Below are positions 8,126 through 16,721 of a stretch of DNA of 64,000 nt, one piece after another (positions within the stretch are counted from its first letter, which is position 1; each line of letters opens with the position of its first letter). This DNA is from Dictyobacter formicarum (GTDB taxonomy: Bacteria > Chloroflexota > Ktedonobacteria > Ktedonobacterales > Ktedonobacteraceae). Both the position numbers and the translations under genes were made by a program. The notes beneath the pieces are model-generated. The model saw only the letters and a list, made by a program, of their open reading frames with translations. It was not told where the DNA came from and ran no database searches. Where the stretch lies: the NCBI RefSeq assembly GCF_016587435.1, contig NZ_BNJJ01000033.1, forward strand, positions 1 to 64,000, in the 5' to 3' direction.

Positions 8126-8884
8126 TTATGTCAGGCTCTTTTCGGCATCGGGTGGGGGCACGTAGTAACCGACGCCCAACTCGTTGTGCAGGAAGCGCGG
8201 CTGCGAAGGATCCGGCTCCAGTTTGCGTCGCAGGTGGCGCATAAATGTGCGCAGGTACGTATTTTCGCCGCTGTAGTCGGGTCCCCAGACGCGCTGCAGG
8301 AGTTCACGGTGCGTCAGGACCTTGCCGGCGTTGCGTGTGAGCTCGCAGAGCAGGTCGTATTCAGTTGGGGTGAGGTGGACCTCGTTGCCGCCTGAACTGA
8401 CATGGCGGTGGGCGAAGTCGACGACCAGGCCGTTATCGCCTCCGCAGCGGTAGAGTGGGCGCTGACCCTCTTTGGTGTTGACATTATTGCGTAGCCGCTC
8501 GGTCTCTTCGGCCCGCCTGAGCGCGACGCGAACGCGGGCCAGCAGCTCGTTGATGCTGAACGGCTTGGTTAGATAATCATCGGCTCCCAGGTCGAGGGCC
8601 TTGATCTTCACCGGCTCCTCGTCATGGGCTGAGAGCACAATTACCGGCGCCGGACTCCACTCGCGGAAGCGGCGCAGGAAGCTCAGCCCATCCAGTGAAG
8701 GTAGGGAAAGATCCAGCAAGACCAGCTGTGGTTGGAAGATAGCTGCCATATCAATCGCTTGCGCTCCATCGCGAACCGTCTGGCAGTGATAGCTACGGGC
8801 CTTGAGTTGAGCAAGCAAGAATGTGCGCATCTGTGGATCATCTTCAACGCAAAGGATGCGTACCTTTTTCTCTGTTGTTGACAT
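8126..8884 (-). CDS. OmpR/KdpE-type response regulator
   Basis: 252 residues. Receiver domain at residues 8-122 with acidic pocket E14/D15, phospho-acceptor D58 in LVLLDLSLPSLDG, and the conserved lysine in YLTKPFSINEL. The C-terminal winged helix (about 150-245) carries LTPTEYDLLCELTRNAGKVL and YLRTFMRHLRRKLEPD, the recognition helix region of OmpR/PhoB proteins and closest in style to KdpE. Its start lies 6 bp after the stop of the histidine kinase gene, so the two form a kinase-regulator operon. The regulon is unknown. Confidence 0.93.
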   Translation of the reverse strand: MSTTEKKVRILCVEDDPQMRTFLLAQLKARSYHCQTVRDGAQAIDMAAIFQPQLVLLDLSLPSLDGLSFLRRFREWSPAPVIVLSAHDEEPVKIKALDLGADDYLTKPFSINELLARVRVALRRAEETERLRNNVNTKEGQRPLYRCGGDNGLVVDFAHRHVSSGGNEVHLTPTEYDLLCELTRNAGKVLTHRELLQRVWGPDYSGENTYLRTFMRHLRRKLEPDPSQPRFLHNELGVGYYVPPPDAEKSLT

Positions 8885-8890
8885 GCTCTC

Positions 8891-11674
8891 TTACTCCCCC
8901 TCGGTGAGTGCGGTATTGGGTGGCGTAGCGGCGCGCACGGGCCTGCGCTTTCCCCTAAAGACAGGTAGCGTGAAGGCAAACGTCGCACCAAATCCCGGGC
9001 TACTGATTACCTCAAGTTGACTACCATGTGCTTCAATAATACCACGACTGATATAGAGGCCAAGGCCGGTAGCCGGGCTCCAGCGTGTCGCCTTCTGGCG
9101 GCGCGCGATCTCTGGCTGGCCCGGCCGATCAATCGAAGGGCGACTCAAGGCCGCAAAGGTACTAAAACGCGTAAAGAGGGCACTCTGCTGCTCCTGGCTG
9201 ATGCCGGGTCCGTGGTCAATCACGCTGATCTTGACGCATTGCGGCCCTTGTTTTTGCTCCTCCGGGATTGGTTCGACCAGCAACTGAACGGCGTCGCCTT
9301 CGGGCGCATAGCGGAAAGCATTGCTGAGCAGATTGGTGAGCACGCTCAGGATCAGCTCGTAATCGCCATAGACGGCAGGAAGCTGCTCGGGCATCTGGAT
9401 CTGCAAGCCGCAGCTGGCCGAGTTGATCAGGGCCTCCAGGCGTTCCTGCACGTCCTCAATGAGCTCGGCCAGCAGGATGGGCTCACGTGCCAGTCGCAGG
9501 GCGCCCGCCTCAATGCGCGAGGCATCCAGGAAGTGGTTGATCATGCCAACCAGGCGATCGACCTGCTGATCGGCTGTCTGCAGATAATCATACTGCGCCT
9601 CGGCGGTCCAATGCAGGTCCGGGGCCAGCAGAGCGCTCAAATGGGCGCGAATATTTGCCAGGGGCGTCTTCAGCTCGTGTGCCATCGTCGTAAAGAAGTC
9701 CTCACGCGCGCGCTCCAGCAGCTTGATGCGACTGATGTCCTGCAGCACGAGAATGGCGCTTTCGATGCTTCCATCCAGCGCTCGCAGGGGGGCGGCCTTT
9801 ACCAGCAGGTAGAGGGCCTGCCCATCGCTGGTCTGCATATGAAGCTCGGCTTCGCTGCTCCTTCCCTGCATCAGGGCGATCGCGAGTGGCTGCTCCTCAT
9901 AAGGGATTACGGAGCCGGCGGGACCCAGCATGGGGAGCGCCTGCAAGAGCTGCGCGCAATCTTGATCAATGGTGCGCAGCAGGGCTTCATCGAGATTACT
10001 GGCTGGCGGCAGTGGCGCTCCCAGGCGCTGTAATAGCTCAACGGCCTGGCGGTTGATGACCGAGATGTGCTTGTTTTCGGCCGAGACCAGGATTACCCCG
10101 CTTGGCAGACGTTCGAGCAGGACCGCCATGCGGGCGCTGGTAATGGCCTGGGCCTCCTGCGCTTCTTGCAGGGCCTGGTTGCGCTGCTTCAGCTCGGTGG
10201 TGCGGGCGATAACCTCGGCCTCGATGCGCTCGCGATCGGCGACCTGCTCGGTTACATCATGATAGATCACAATAAAGGCGAAGATATCGCCGAGCTCATC
10301 GCGGATTGGCGTATAGGAAACCTGGAGGGTATACGCGACGCCGTTGGCGCCGGTTAGCTTGATCTCGTCATTTGTGCCCGTCAGGGCGCGCTGCTCCAAC
10401 TCTTCGATTATATGCTCAGGCCGCCAGGGAACCTGCTGCCAGATGGCGCGGCTGCGGCCAAAGGCCTCCTGCAGACTCTGCCCGATCACATTCTCTTTCC
10501 ACCCCATAAGGTCGCGCGCCGCCTGATTGACATCGGCGATGCGCCAGCGTGGATCAAAGATGATCACTCCATCAGGCATGGCCTGCATGATGTTATCTTT
10601 CTGGCGCACGTTGCGGCTGGCGGTGCGGGCCAGTCGATCGATGCGGCGGAAGACGCGCGCATTCTGGATGGCCAGGGCCGCCTGCTGGGCGAATTGTTCG
10701 AGCAGCGCCACCTCTTCAGCGGGAAAACCACGGGCGCGCAGGTGATAGACTTCGATGGTGCCAAAGACGACGCTCCCCGCGTTTTCGCTTTGCCCGGGGG
10801 CCAGCGGATCATCGGCATGAGGCTCAAAGATCGGGACACATAGCACCGAGCCGGGACGATGGGGCTCTCCCTGGTGATTCAGATAGGGAAAGATATACTG
10901 AGGCGTCGTATTGGTATCGGTGATAATGCGTGTGCGATGCTCGCGCGCCACCGTTGCCAGCAGGATCTTATCATCTATCTCTGCCTGCCAGTTTTGCGAA
11001 ATCGCGTGCAGGCCCAGATGTGCGACCACGCGGGCGCTTTGGAGCACACCATTCTGCTCGGGTATGCTCTCCTCCAGATCGGCCAGGCGCGGCTCGATGG
11101 CTGGCACAGAATTATCGCGCAAAATGATGGCGCAGCGTTTTGAGCCAAATGTTTCCTGCAGCACGTTCAAAATGCGTTCCAGCACCAGAGGGAGCGAGCC
11201 TGGACCCGACAGGGCGGACGAGATCGCGTGGACCGCCTGGATATGCAGCCTGGCTCGTACCGCATCTGTGATATCTTCCAGGGTAATCAGCAACTGTTCT
11301 GGCGGGCTGGCTGTCGTGCGGCTTTCGATGGTGATGCGCCAGTACGTGCGGCCGCGAATCTCTAGAAAACCTTCAAATGGCACTTCCGCCAGTTCTATCC
11401 GTTTTCCGGTGCTTGCTGCCTGCCGGAGCAGGGGAAGTAGCGCGGCATGGACCGTGGTGGGCAATAGCTCGGCGATGCTACGGCCAACAACATCCTGTGG
11501 CTGCCAGAGGGCGGCCAGCAACGATTGCAGATATGGATTAACATAGTGGATGCAGAAATCACTACTATCCAGCAGGGCGACCCCTACCGACATGGTGTTC
11601 AGAATATATTCGAGTTGTTCTCCGTGTCCAGAATGCATCATTATTCTATTTCTAGATACCTGGCGTGGTACCAT
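8891..11674 (-). CDS. Soluble multi-PAS/GAF sensor histidine kinase
   Basis: 927 residues without membrane segments. Order: PAS (about 15-130, YILNTMSVGVALLD), GAF (150-345, ending EQFAQQAALAIQNARVF), PAS (365-480, AMPDGVIIFDPRWRIADVN), a coiled coil (ERIEAEVIARTTELKQRN), PAS (520-640), HisKA with MAHELKTPLANIRAHL (phospho-accepting histidine near 668), then HATPase with N box LLSNAFRYAPEGD, G1 DHGPGIS and G2 GLGLYISRGI. It probably senses a cytosolic signal through GAF/PAS and phosphorylates the response regulator encoded just downstream. The ATG is at an acceptable position; a second methionine pair lies 11 codons in. Confidence 0.93.
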   Translation of the reverse strand: MVPRQVSRNRIMMHSGHGEQLEYILNTMSVGVALLDSSDFCIHYVNPYLQSLLAALWQPQDVVGRSIAELLPTTVHAALLPLLRQAASTGKRIELAEVPFEGFLEIRGRTYWRITIESRTTASPPEQLLITLEDITDAVRARLHIQAVHAISSALSGPGSLPLVLERILNVLQETFGSKRCAIILRDNSVPAIEPRLADLEESIPEQNGVLQSARVVAHLGLHAISQNWQAEIDDKILLATVAREHRTRIITDTNTTPQYIFPYLNHQGEPHRPGSVLCVPIFEPHADDPLAPGQSENAGSVVFGTIEVYHLRARGFPAEEVALLEQFAQQAALAIQNARVFRRIDRLARTASRNVRQKDNIMQAMPDGVIIFDPRWRIADVNQAARDLMGWKENVIGQSLQEAFGRSRAIWQQVPWRPEHIIEELEQRALTGTNDEIKLTGANGVAYTLQVSYTPIRDELGDIFAFIVIYHDVTEQVADRERIEAEVIARTTELKQRNQALQEAQEAQAITSARMAVLLERLPSGVILVSAENKHISVINRQAVELLQRLGAPLPPASNLDEALLRTIDQDCAQLLQALPMLGPAGSVIPYEEQPLAIALMQGRSSEAELHMQTSDGQALYLLVKAAPLRALDGSIESAILVLQDISRIKLLERAREDFFTTMAHELKTPLANIRAHLSALLAPDLHWTAEAQYDYLQTADQQVDRLVGMINHFLDASRIEAGALRLAREPILLAELIEDVQERLEALINSASCGLQIQMPEQLPAVYGDYELILSVLTNLLSNAFRYAPEGDAVQLLVEPIPEEQKQGPQCVKISVIDHGPGISQEQQSALFTRFSTFAALSRPSIDRPGQPEIARRQKATRWSPATGLGLYISRGIIEAHGSQLEVISSPGFGATFAFTLPVFRGKRRPVRAATPPNTALTEGE

Positions 11675-12058
11675 TTGCAGTAGCTTTAAGACAGTGATGT
11701 ATGCTGGTAGCGCTACGTGGAGATAGAAGGGCTAGAAACTGTGACTTCCGCCTTTTCTATTGCTTTTGTAGCTGGCTATAAATGGTAGAGTACTCTATAT
11801 ATTATAAAAAAATTTTGTCTCAAAATCATGTTCACCGTTTTTAAGGTCTAGAATTATTATACATCGTTTTTGAATGGCTGTCTCTGTGTTTATAGGTAAA
11901 GTTGAGCGTACCATAGCTAGCAAGTGGTTATCTAATAGCGCCAAAAGTGGTCCAACCAACCTCACCTGTTTGTATCCACAAATGAATTCTGCTATCATGC
12001 TGGAAAAAGCATTCAACAGCATCTGTGAGATAAAATCTGTGGAATTGAGGTCTCTATT
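11675..12058. other. Intergenic region between divergent histidine kinase and murD genes
   Basis: 384 bp, AT-rich, with no supported gene. It must hold the promoters of the kinase-regulator operon (leftward) and of murD (rightward). I do not see a well-matched -35/-10 pair or a clear dyad. Small frames on either strand lack ribosome sites. Confidence 0.4.
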
Positions 12059-13414
12059 ATGGATTTACGTGGGAAACGAGTTCTGGTTATGGGACTGGGA
12101 CTCCAGGGCTCGGGGATGGCGTCGGCGCGCTATGCGGCCCAGCAGGGGGCAATTGTGCGTGTGACCGATATGAAGTCACCAGAGGTGCTGGCTCCTAGCG
12201 TCCAGGCCCTGGCTGGTCTGCCAATCGAGTTTATCCTGGGTGAACATCGGGACGAGGATTTTCGGTGGGCGGAGATCGTCATTCGTAATCCAGGTGTGCC
12301 CTGGACTTCTCCCTATATCCGCCTGGCTCAGGAGCACGGGGCACGCATCGAGATGGAGATCGCGCTCTTCCTGCTGGCCTGTCCGGGTCGTGTAATCGGC
12401 ATCACAGGAACGCGCGGTAAGACCACAACTGCCAGCCTGATCTATGAGATCCTGCGGGCCAGTGGCGCCCCTACTTTGATCGGTGGCAACGTCGCTGGCG
12501 TGGAGACATTGTCACTGCTGCCGCAGATTACGCCCGAGACGCTGGTGGTGCTGGAGCTGTCGAGCTGGCAACTGGAAGGCCTGGCCCCGCACAAAATCAG
12601 TCCAGCAGTTGCTGTGATGACCAATATTTATCCCGATCATCTTAATACCTATACGGGTATGGAAGATTATGCGGAGGCCAAAGCCAATATTTTTCGCCAT
12701 CAGAAGCCGGACGACCTGGCTATTTTTAACTATGATAATCCCTGGACGCGCCGCTTTGGTGAGGAGGCACCGGGCCAGACCTGGTTTACCAGCCTGGAAA
12801 AGGGTGGAAGCTTCGCCCGCCATACAGCGCAGGTCGAGCCATTTCGTTTTACCGAGACGCCCATGGCCGGTCGCCACAATCTGGAGAATATTTTGCTGGC
12901 CACCACAGCCGCCCGCCTGCTCGGTGTCTCTGATGACGTGATCGCTGAGGCGGTGCGACGCTTCCATGGCGTGCCCTATCGTCTGGAAGAGGTACGCGAG
13001 CTGAATGGCGTGCGCTACATTAACGACAGTGCCAGCACCTCGCCAGTGGCAGGACAGGTAGCACTGGAGGCCTTTGACGCTCCAATCGTCCTGGTGGCTG
13101 GTGGCAACACCAAGCACCTGCCTCTTGAACAATGGCCCGAGCGCATTGTCCAGCGCTGCCGCGACGTCATCTTACTGGCAGGCAGCGGCACCACCGAACT
13201 GCTGCCAGCTATCCAGCAAGAGGTACACAATCAGGGTGCCAGCGATCCGGTGCGCGGAATCTTCACTGATTACCAGCAGGCGCTCGCCGCCGCCGTCCAG
13301 CTCGCCCGGCCCGGGGATGTCCTCCTCTTCTCGCCCGGCTTCACCAGCTTTGGTATGTTCCTCAATGAATTCGACCGCGGCGATAAATTCGTCGCCTATG
13401 TGCGCGCCCTCTAA
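12059..13414 (+). CDS. murD: UDP-N-acetylmuramoylalanine--D-glutamate ligase
   Basis: 451 residues, the usual MurD length. It adds D-glutamate to UDP-MurNAc-L-Ala in cytosolic peptidoglycan synthesis. The N-terminal Rossmann-like domain has VLVMGLGLQGSG, the central ATPase has the P-loop ITGTRGKTTTASLI near residue 112 (arginine where most Mur ligases have asparagine) and the LELSSWQLEGL segment, and the C-terminal domain has YRLEEVRELNGVRYINDSAS and the VAGGNTKHLP strand. It stands alone, away from the usual dcw cluster, so it may be regulated separately. A strong dyad follows the stop. Confidence 0.95.
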   Translation: MDLRGKRVLVMGLGLQGSGMASARYAAQQGAIVRVTDMKSPEVLAPSVQALAGLPIEFILGEHRDEDFRWAEIVIRNPGVPWTSPYIRLAQEHGARIEMEIALFLLACPGRVIGITGTRGKTTTASLIYEILRASGAPTLIGGNVAGVETLSLLPQITPETLVVLELSSWQLEGLAPHKISPAVAVMTNIYPDHLNTYTGMEDYAEAKANIFRHQKPDDLAIFNYDNPWTRRFGEEAPGQTWFTSLEKGGSFARHTAQVEPFRFTETPMAGRHNLENILLATTAARLLGVSDDVIAEAVRRFHGVPYRLEEVRELNGVRYINDSASTSPVAGQVALEAFDAPIVLVAGGNTKHLPLEQWPERIVQRCRDVILLAGSGTTELLPAIQQEVHNQGASDPVRGIFTDYQQALAAAVQLARPGDVLLFSPGFTSFGMFLNEFDRGDKFVAYVRAL

Positions 13415-13431
13415 AGTCCGTCCACAAACTC

Positions 13432-13461
13432 TCCAGGAGCATAGTTTACTATGCTCCTGGA
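13432..13461 (+). terminator. Dyad after murD
   Basis: A 30-nt near-continuous inverted repeat (arms around CCAGGAGCATAG/CTATGCTCCTGG, 13-14 bp, loop TT to TTTA) starts 17 bp past the murD stop. A U-run is lacking, so intrinsic termination would be weak; it may be a processing or stability hairpin. Confidence 0.5.
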
Positions 13462-13602
13462 TGTGATGGGTTAACGCTACCAGCTATGTTAATAACACAG
13501 TAATTGTCGTGTAAATAAATATGACATATTTCATATGAAGGCACGATTATGGTTGAGTGGATGCAAGATTCTCGTGCATGGAAGGGAAAGCAGGCGCGAG
13601 GC

Positions 13603-13755
13603 TCAATACATTTCATTTATGAGAACATCGAAGAGCCAAACGCAACAAGAAAGGCGTTCGTAGGTGCTGGGCTTGCCCCAGCTTGCCGCCCGAACCTATG
13701 GGTTTCGTGTTTCTTTTCGCTTATTTATTGGGCGCGAGGCCCGAACATATTTGCC
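13603..13755 (+). repeat. Dispersed MITE-like repeat, copy A
   Basis: Begins with TCAATACATTTCATTTATG, then CAACAAGAAAGGCGTTCGTA, a core with GTAGGTGC...GCCCGAACCTA, and a second core TTGGGCGCGAGGCCCGAACA. The same words recur near 17.6-17.9, 19.5, 38.7-39.1, 46.6 and 49.9 kb. It encodes no protein. Confidence 0.6.
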
Positions 13756-14131
13756 ATAATACCATACAATGTTGTACATTTTTTGGGTCTTGTTATGAAA
13801 GATGCATAAAAAATAGGACGTGTGAAACCTGTCTCGCATCTTGTTAGAAGGTGTGGGAGCAGCGTTTCTCATCGCCTCCCCTTTCAGTCATTCACGTGAT
13901 GCCGTGTGGTGACAAAGAATGGTACAATATAGGCCACAAAGAAATATAATAGAACAATTATTATGCAGAATAACTACAGAAAAAACTTCTCAGGTCTTCT
14001 AAAGAATGAGTGACTGAATCGGATATTCCATATATTCGAAAGTTACATATCACTAGTGTGTTTTATGTAGTGGGTTGCACATATGGCGCAGGTTTGTTAA
14101 ACTAACGGTTGTTCGGGGTTGACGCGTTGAA

Positions 14132-14154
14132 TAAAGTTCACCGAAAGAACTTTA
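14132..14154. promoter_or_regulatory. Dyad upstream of pckA
   Basis: Perfect 8-bp arms TAAAGTTC/GAACTTTA with a 7-bp spacer, 58 bp before the pckA start and just downstream of a TTGACG. It could be an operator for a regulator of gluconeogenesis; no regulator gene is adjacent. Confidence 0.4.
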
Positions 14155-14211
14155 CACCATTAAAGTTGAGGGCAGCGCGATTTCATAGAAAACCCCAGAG
14201 GAGAGTGTGTT

Positions 14212-15795
14212 ATGACGATGATGATGAGCAGGAAGGCCCTTGAAGAGTATGGGTTGGTCAACCTTGGCACCATCAACTGGAATCTGTCCCCTGCTGTACT
14301 GATCGAGCATGCATTGACACGGCAAGAAGGTTTGTTGGCGGCCAATGGAGCCTTTAGTGCTACGACCGGCGCACATACTGGACGTTCGCCGAAAGATAAG
14401 TTTATTGTCTCAAATGAAGAGTCAACAGCACGGATCTGGTGGGGTGAGAACAATCACCAGATGACACCGGAAACGTTTGAAATTGTACGGAGAAGTCTGG
14501 CTGATTATTTACAGGGTCGTGACGTATACGTTTTGGATGCGGCAGCTGGAGCGGATCCGGAATATCGTATGCCAATTCAAGTTATTACCGAACTGGCCTG
14601 GCATAATCTGTTCGCTCGTCAATTGTTCTTACGTGCTTCCGAAAACGACCTGACCACTGATCGCCCTGGTTTTACCATCCTATGCGTCCCTAATTTCCGA
14701 ACCAATCCTCGCGCCCACGGAACCCGTTCGGATGCTGCTATTATCATAGATTTTAAAGAGCGCCTGGTTCTCATTGCAGGGACCCAGTATGCTGGCGAGA
14801 TGAAGAAGTCTATCTTCACTGTCTTGAATTTCATCCTTCCCGCTCAAGGTGTGCTACCTATGCACTGTTCGGCCAATGTGGGCGCTGACGGTGATGTAGC
14901 GCTGTTCTTTGGCCTTTCTGGTACCGGAAAGACCAGCCTGTCGGCTGATACCAGCCGCCTCTTAGTGGGTGACGACGAGCATGGTTGGGGCGAGAATGGC
15001 GTCTTTAACTTCGAGGGCGGCTGCTATGCTAAATGCATCAACCTGTCGCAGAAGTATGAGCCCCAGATCTGGAATGCGGCCCGTTTCGGCTCTGTGTATG
15101 AGAACGTGGTGCTGAACGAGAAGACGCGCGTCCCCGATTACACCGATAGCTCGCTGACAGAGAATACACGTGTGGCCTACCCGATCGATTTTATCGACAA
15201 TGTAGTTTCCTCCGGGATGGCAGGCCATCCAAACGCCGTGATCTTCCTTTCGGCTGACTCCTTTGGCGTGTTGCCTCCGATCTCGAAACTGACAACCGAG
15301 CAGGCCATGTATTACTTCCTGTCGGGCTACACCAGCAAGCTGGCGGGTACAGAATCCGGTGTGACGACTCCGCAGGCGACGTTTAGCTCGTGCTTTGGCG
15401 CGGCCTTCCTGCCTCGTCGCCCAGGAGAATATGCCAACCTGCTGCGTGAGCGCATCGAGAAGCATAATGTACGCTGCTACCTGATCAATACCGGCTGGAC
15501 CGGCGGCCCCTATGGCATCGGCTCGCGCATCAATATCAACTATACACGTGCCATGGTACGGGCAGCTATCAGCGGTGAGATCGACAAGGCTGAGATGGTG
15601 AGCGATCCTGTCTTTGGCTTCCAGGTCCCAACCTTCTGTCCCGATGTGCCCAGTTCAGTGCTCTCGCCACGTGATACCTGGTATGATCCCTCTGCCTATG
15701 ATCAGCAGGCCCACAAACTAGCGGAACTCTTCAGAAAGAATTTTGAGCAGTTTGTTGTTCCTGGTGATGACATTCGGCAGGCGGGCCCACGCTAA
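14212..15795 (+). CDS. pckA: Phosphoenolpyruvate carboxykinase (ATP)
   Basis: 527 residues, the normal size of the ATP-dependent enzyme, which converts oxaloacetate and ATP to phosphoenolpyruvate in gluconeogenesis. ATG after GAGGAGAG. Motifs: AHTGRSPKDKF near residue 65, MHCSANVG (metal-binding histidine) near 220, the kinase-1a P-loop FFGLSGTGKTSLSAD near 240, kinase-2 LVGDDEHGW near 262, NFEGGCYAK, and the adenine-side segment INTGWTGGPYG. All are intact. Monocistronic; a shared stem-loop separates it from the convergent TetR gene. Later codons are noticeably more GC-rich than the first 150. Confidence 0.96.
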   Translation: MTMMMSRKALEEYGLVNLGTINWNLSPAVLIEHALTRQEGLLAANGAFSATTGAHTGRSPKDKFIVSNEESTARIWWGENNHQMTPETFEIVRRSLADYLQGRDVYVLDAAAGADPEYRMPIQVITELAWHNLFARQLFLRASENDLTTDRPGFTILCVPNFRTNPRAHGTRSDAAIIIDFKERLVLIAGTQYAGEMKKSIFTVLNFILPAQGVLPMHCSANVGADGDVALFFGLSGTGKTSLSADTSRLLVGDDEHGWGENGVFNFEGGCYAKCINLSQKYEPQIWNAARFGSVYENVVLNEKTRVPDYTDSSLTENTRVAYPIDFIDNVVSSGMAGHPNAVIFLSADSFGVLPPISKLTTEQAMYYFLSGYTSKLAGTESGVTTPQATFSSCFGAAFLPRRPGEYANLLRERIEKHNVRCYLINTGWTGGPYGIGSRININYTRAMVRAAISGEIDKAEMVSDPVFGFQVPTFCPDVPSSVLSPRDTWYDPSAYDQQAHKLAELFRKNFEQFVVPGDDIRQAGPR

Positions 15796-15819
15796 GCGAA
15801 TTCTCTTTTTCGCTGTGTG

Positions 15820-15873
15820 TTTGCTGACGAAGCTGTCTACCATCCCTTATGATGAGGCTGCTTCGTCAGCAAA
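15820..15873. terminator. Bidirectional stem-loop between pckA and the TetR gene
   Basis: A perfect 14-bp stem (TTTGCTGACGAAGC/GCTTCGTCAGCAAA) closes a 26-nt loop, starting 25 bp after pckA and ending 2 bp before the convergent TetR stop. The AAA/TTT ends give short U-tails in both directions. Confidence 0.6.
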
Positions 15874-15875
15874 TA

Positions 15876-16502
15876 TCAGATGCCATGGCCAGCCGTTCCT
15901 TCCATAATTACCCGCAAGATCGCCTGCGCCATCTGTTCTTTTGACAGTATTGTTTCTTCCTCCTGACTCCACTGGATGGCGGCTCCAAATATTGCCCAGC
16001 TGACGATGCGGGCGGTTGCTTCCAGCGGCACGGACCCTTGTGTCTTTGTGTCCTTTTTCTGCCTGAGCCACGTCAGGAGTAGTTCTGTTAGTTCCTCATG
16101 CATGGCCCGTTCAAGCAGCGGAGCCAGCACGAACGACGAGTGATGCTGATGGCGATATTTTTCTTCAAAGCTGTCCAGCACCGCCTGAACGAGCAACTGC
16201 AACGTTCGCCGATCCCATTGAGGTGAGGGTGGAAGCGCGCTTACCAATGTCTGGTGAAACTGCTCACGGATAATCGTATCCACCAGCATATATTTATCGG
16301 CAAAATGGAGGTAGAAGGTCCCTCGATTGACATTGGCCCGCTCAGTGATATCCTGGATGCTCATTGCCAGAAAGCCCTTTTCAATGCTCCCAATGCCCCT
16401 CGCGGCCGGACCCTTTTCCTGCACGATTTCCTTGAACGCTTGCTGTAGTCCCTGGCGCGTGCGCTGGATACGCCGATCTTCGCTCCTTTTCTGGGTTGTC
16501 AC
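15876..16502 (-). CDS. TetR/AcrR family regulator with enlarged helix-turn-helix
   Basis: 208 residues if it starts at the GTG preceded by AAAAGGAC; a TTG 78 bp upstream would add 26 basic residues. The DNA-binding part reads RTRQGLQQAFKEIVQEKG, then about 11 extra residues (PAARGIGSIEKG), then MSIQDITERANVNRGTFYLHF, the standard TetR recognition helix. The usual family spacing is shorter, so an insertion lies in the loop between helices 1 and 2. The C-terminal ligand/dimer domain has WAIFGAAIQWS. It is divergent from the TPR gene at 16722, with a 7-bp dyad between them, and so probably controls that gene. Confidence 0.85.
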   Translation of the reverse strand: MTTQKRSEDRRIQRTRQGLQQAFKEIVQEKGPAARGIGSIEKGFLAMSIQDITERANVNRGTFYLHFADKYMLVDTIIREQFHQTLVSALPPSPQWDRRTLQLLVQAVLDSFEEKYRHQHHSSFVLAPLLERAMHEELTELLLTWLRQKKDTKTQGSVPLEATARIVSWAIFGAAIQWSQEEETILSKEQMAQAILRVIMEGTAGHGI

Positions 16503-16645
16503 CGTCCTTTTCTTCCTTCCTTTCCTCAAGCTTTGCCAGAATCGCGTCCAATTTCTCAACAAATTCGCTCTTATGTTCAATACTCAACAAAAACGCCTTC
16601 TTGAGCATTGATTGCTAGATGCCTGGACCTTAGCATTATAGGCGA

Positions 16646-16667
16646 CAGTTGCAATGTCAGGCAACTG
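16646..16667. promoter_or_regulatory. Dyad between TetR and TPR genes, likely TetR operator
   Basis: CAGTTGC/GCAACTG arms, perfect, with 8-bp spacing, about 55 bp upstream of the TPR gene start. The position in the divergent intergenic region fits a TetR-family binding site. Confidence 0.45.
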
Positions 16668-16721
16668 CCAGACGATTATCCATGAAAGCCTTGTTTTTGC
16701 AGTATTTAAAAGGAGCTACAT

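Larger units (their letters stand above)
13415..14211. other. Intergenic region, 797 bp, with repeat copy A
   Basis: Holds the murD dyad, one copy of the dispersed palindromic repeat (about 13603-13755), roughly 350 bp of AT-rich sequence without a supported gene, and a pckA-proximal dyad at 14132-14154. An 86-codon frame starting at 13549 runs through the repeat and is not credible as a gene. Confidence 0.5.

Noticed and set aside
9017..10033. 338-codon plus-strand frame inside the histidine kinase gene
   Set aside because: Antisense of HisKA/HATPase coding sequence; codon bias makes long mirror frames common here.
11795..12022. 75-codon minus-strand frame upstream of murD
   Set aside because: No ribosome site, no recognisable pattern, and it lies where promoters are expected.
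13549..13809. 86-codon frame after murD
   Set aside because: Most of it is dispersed repeat sequence translated by chance; no good ribosome site.
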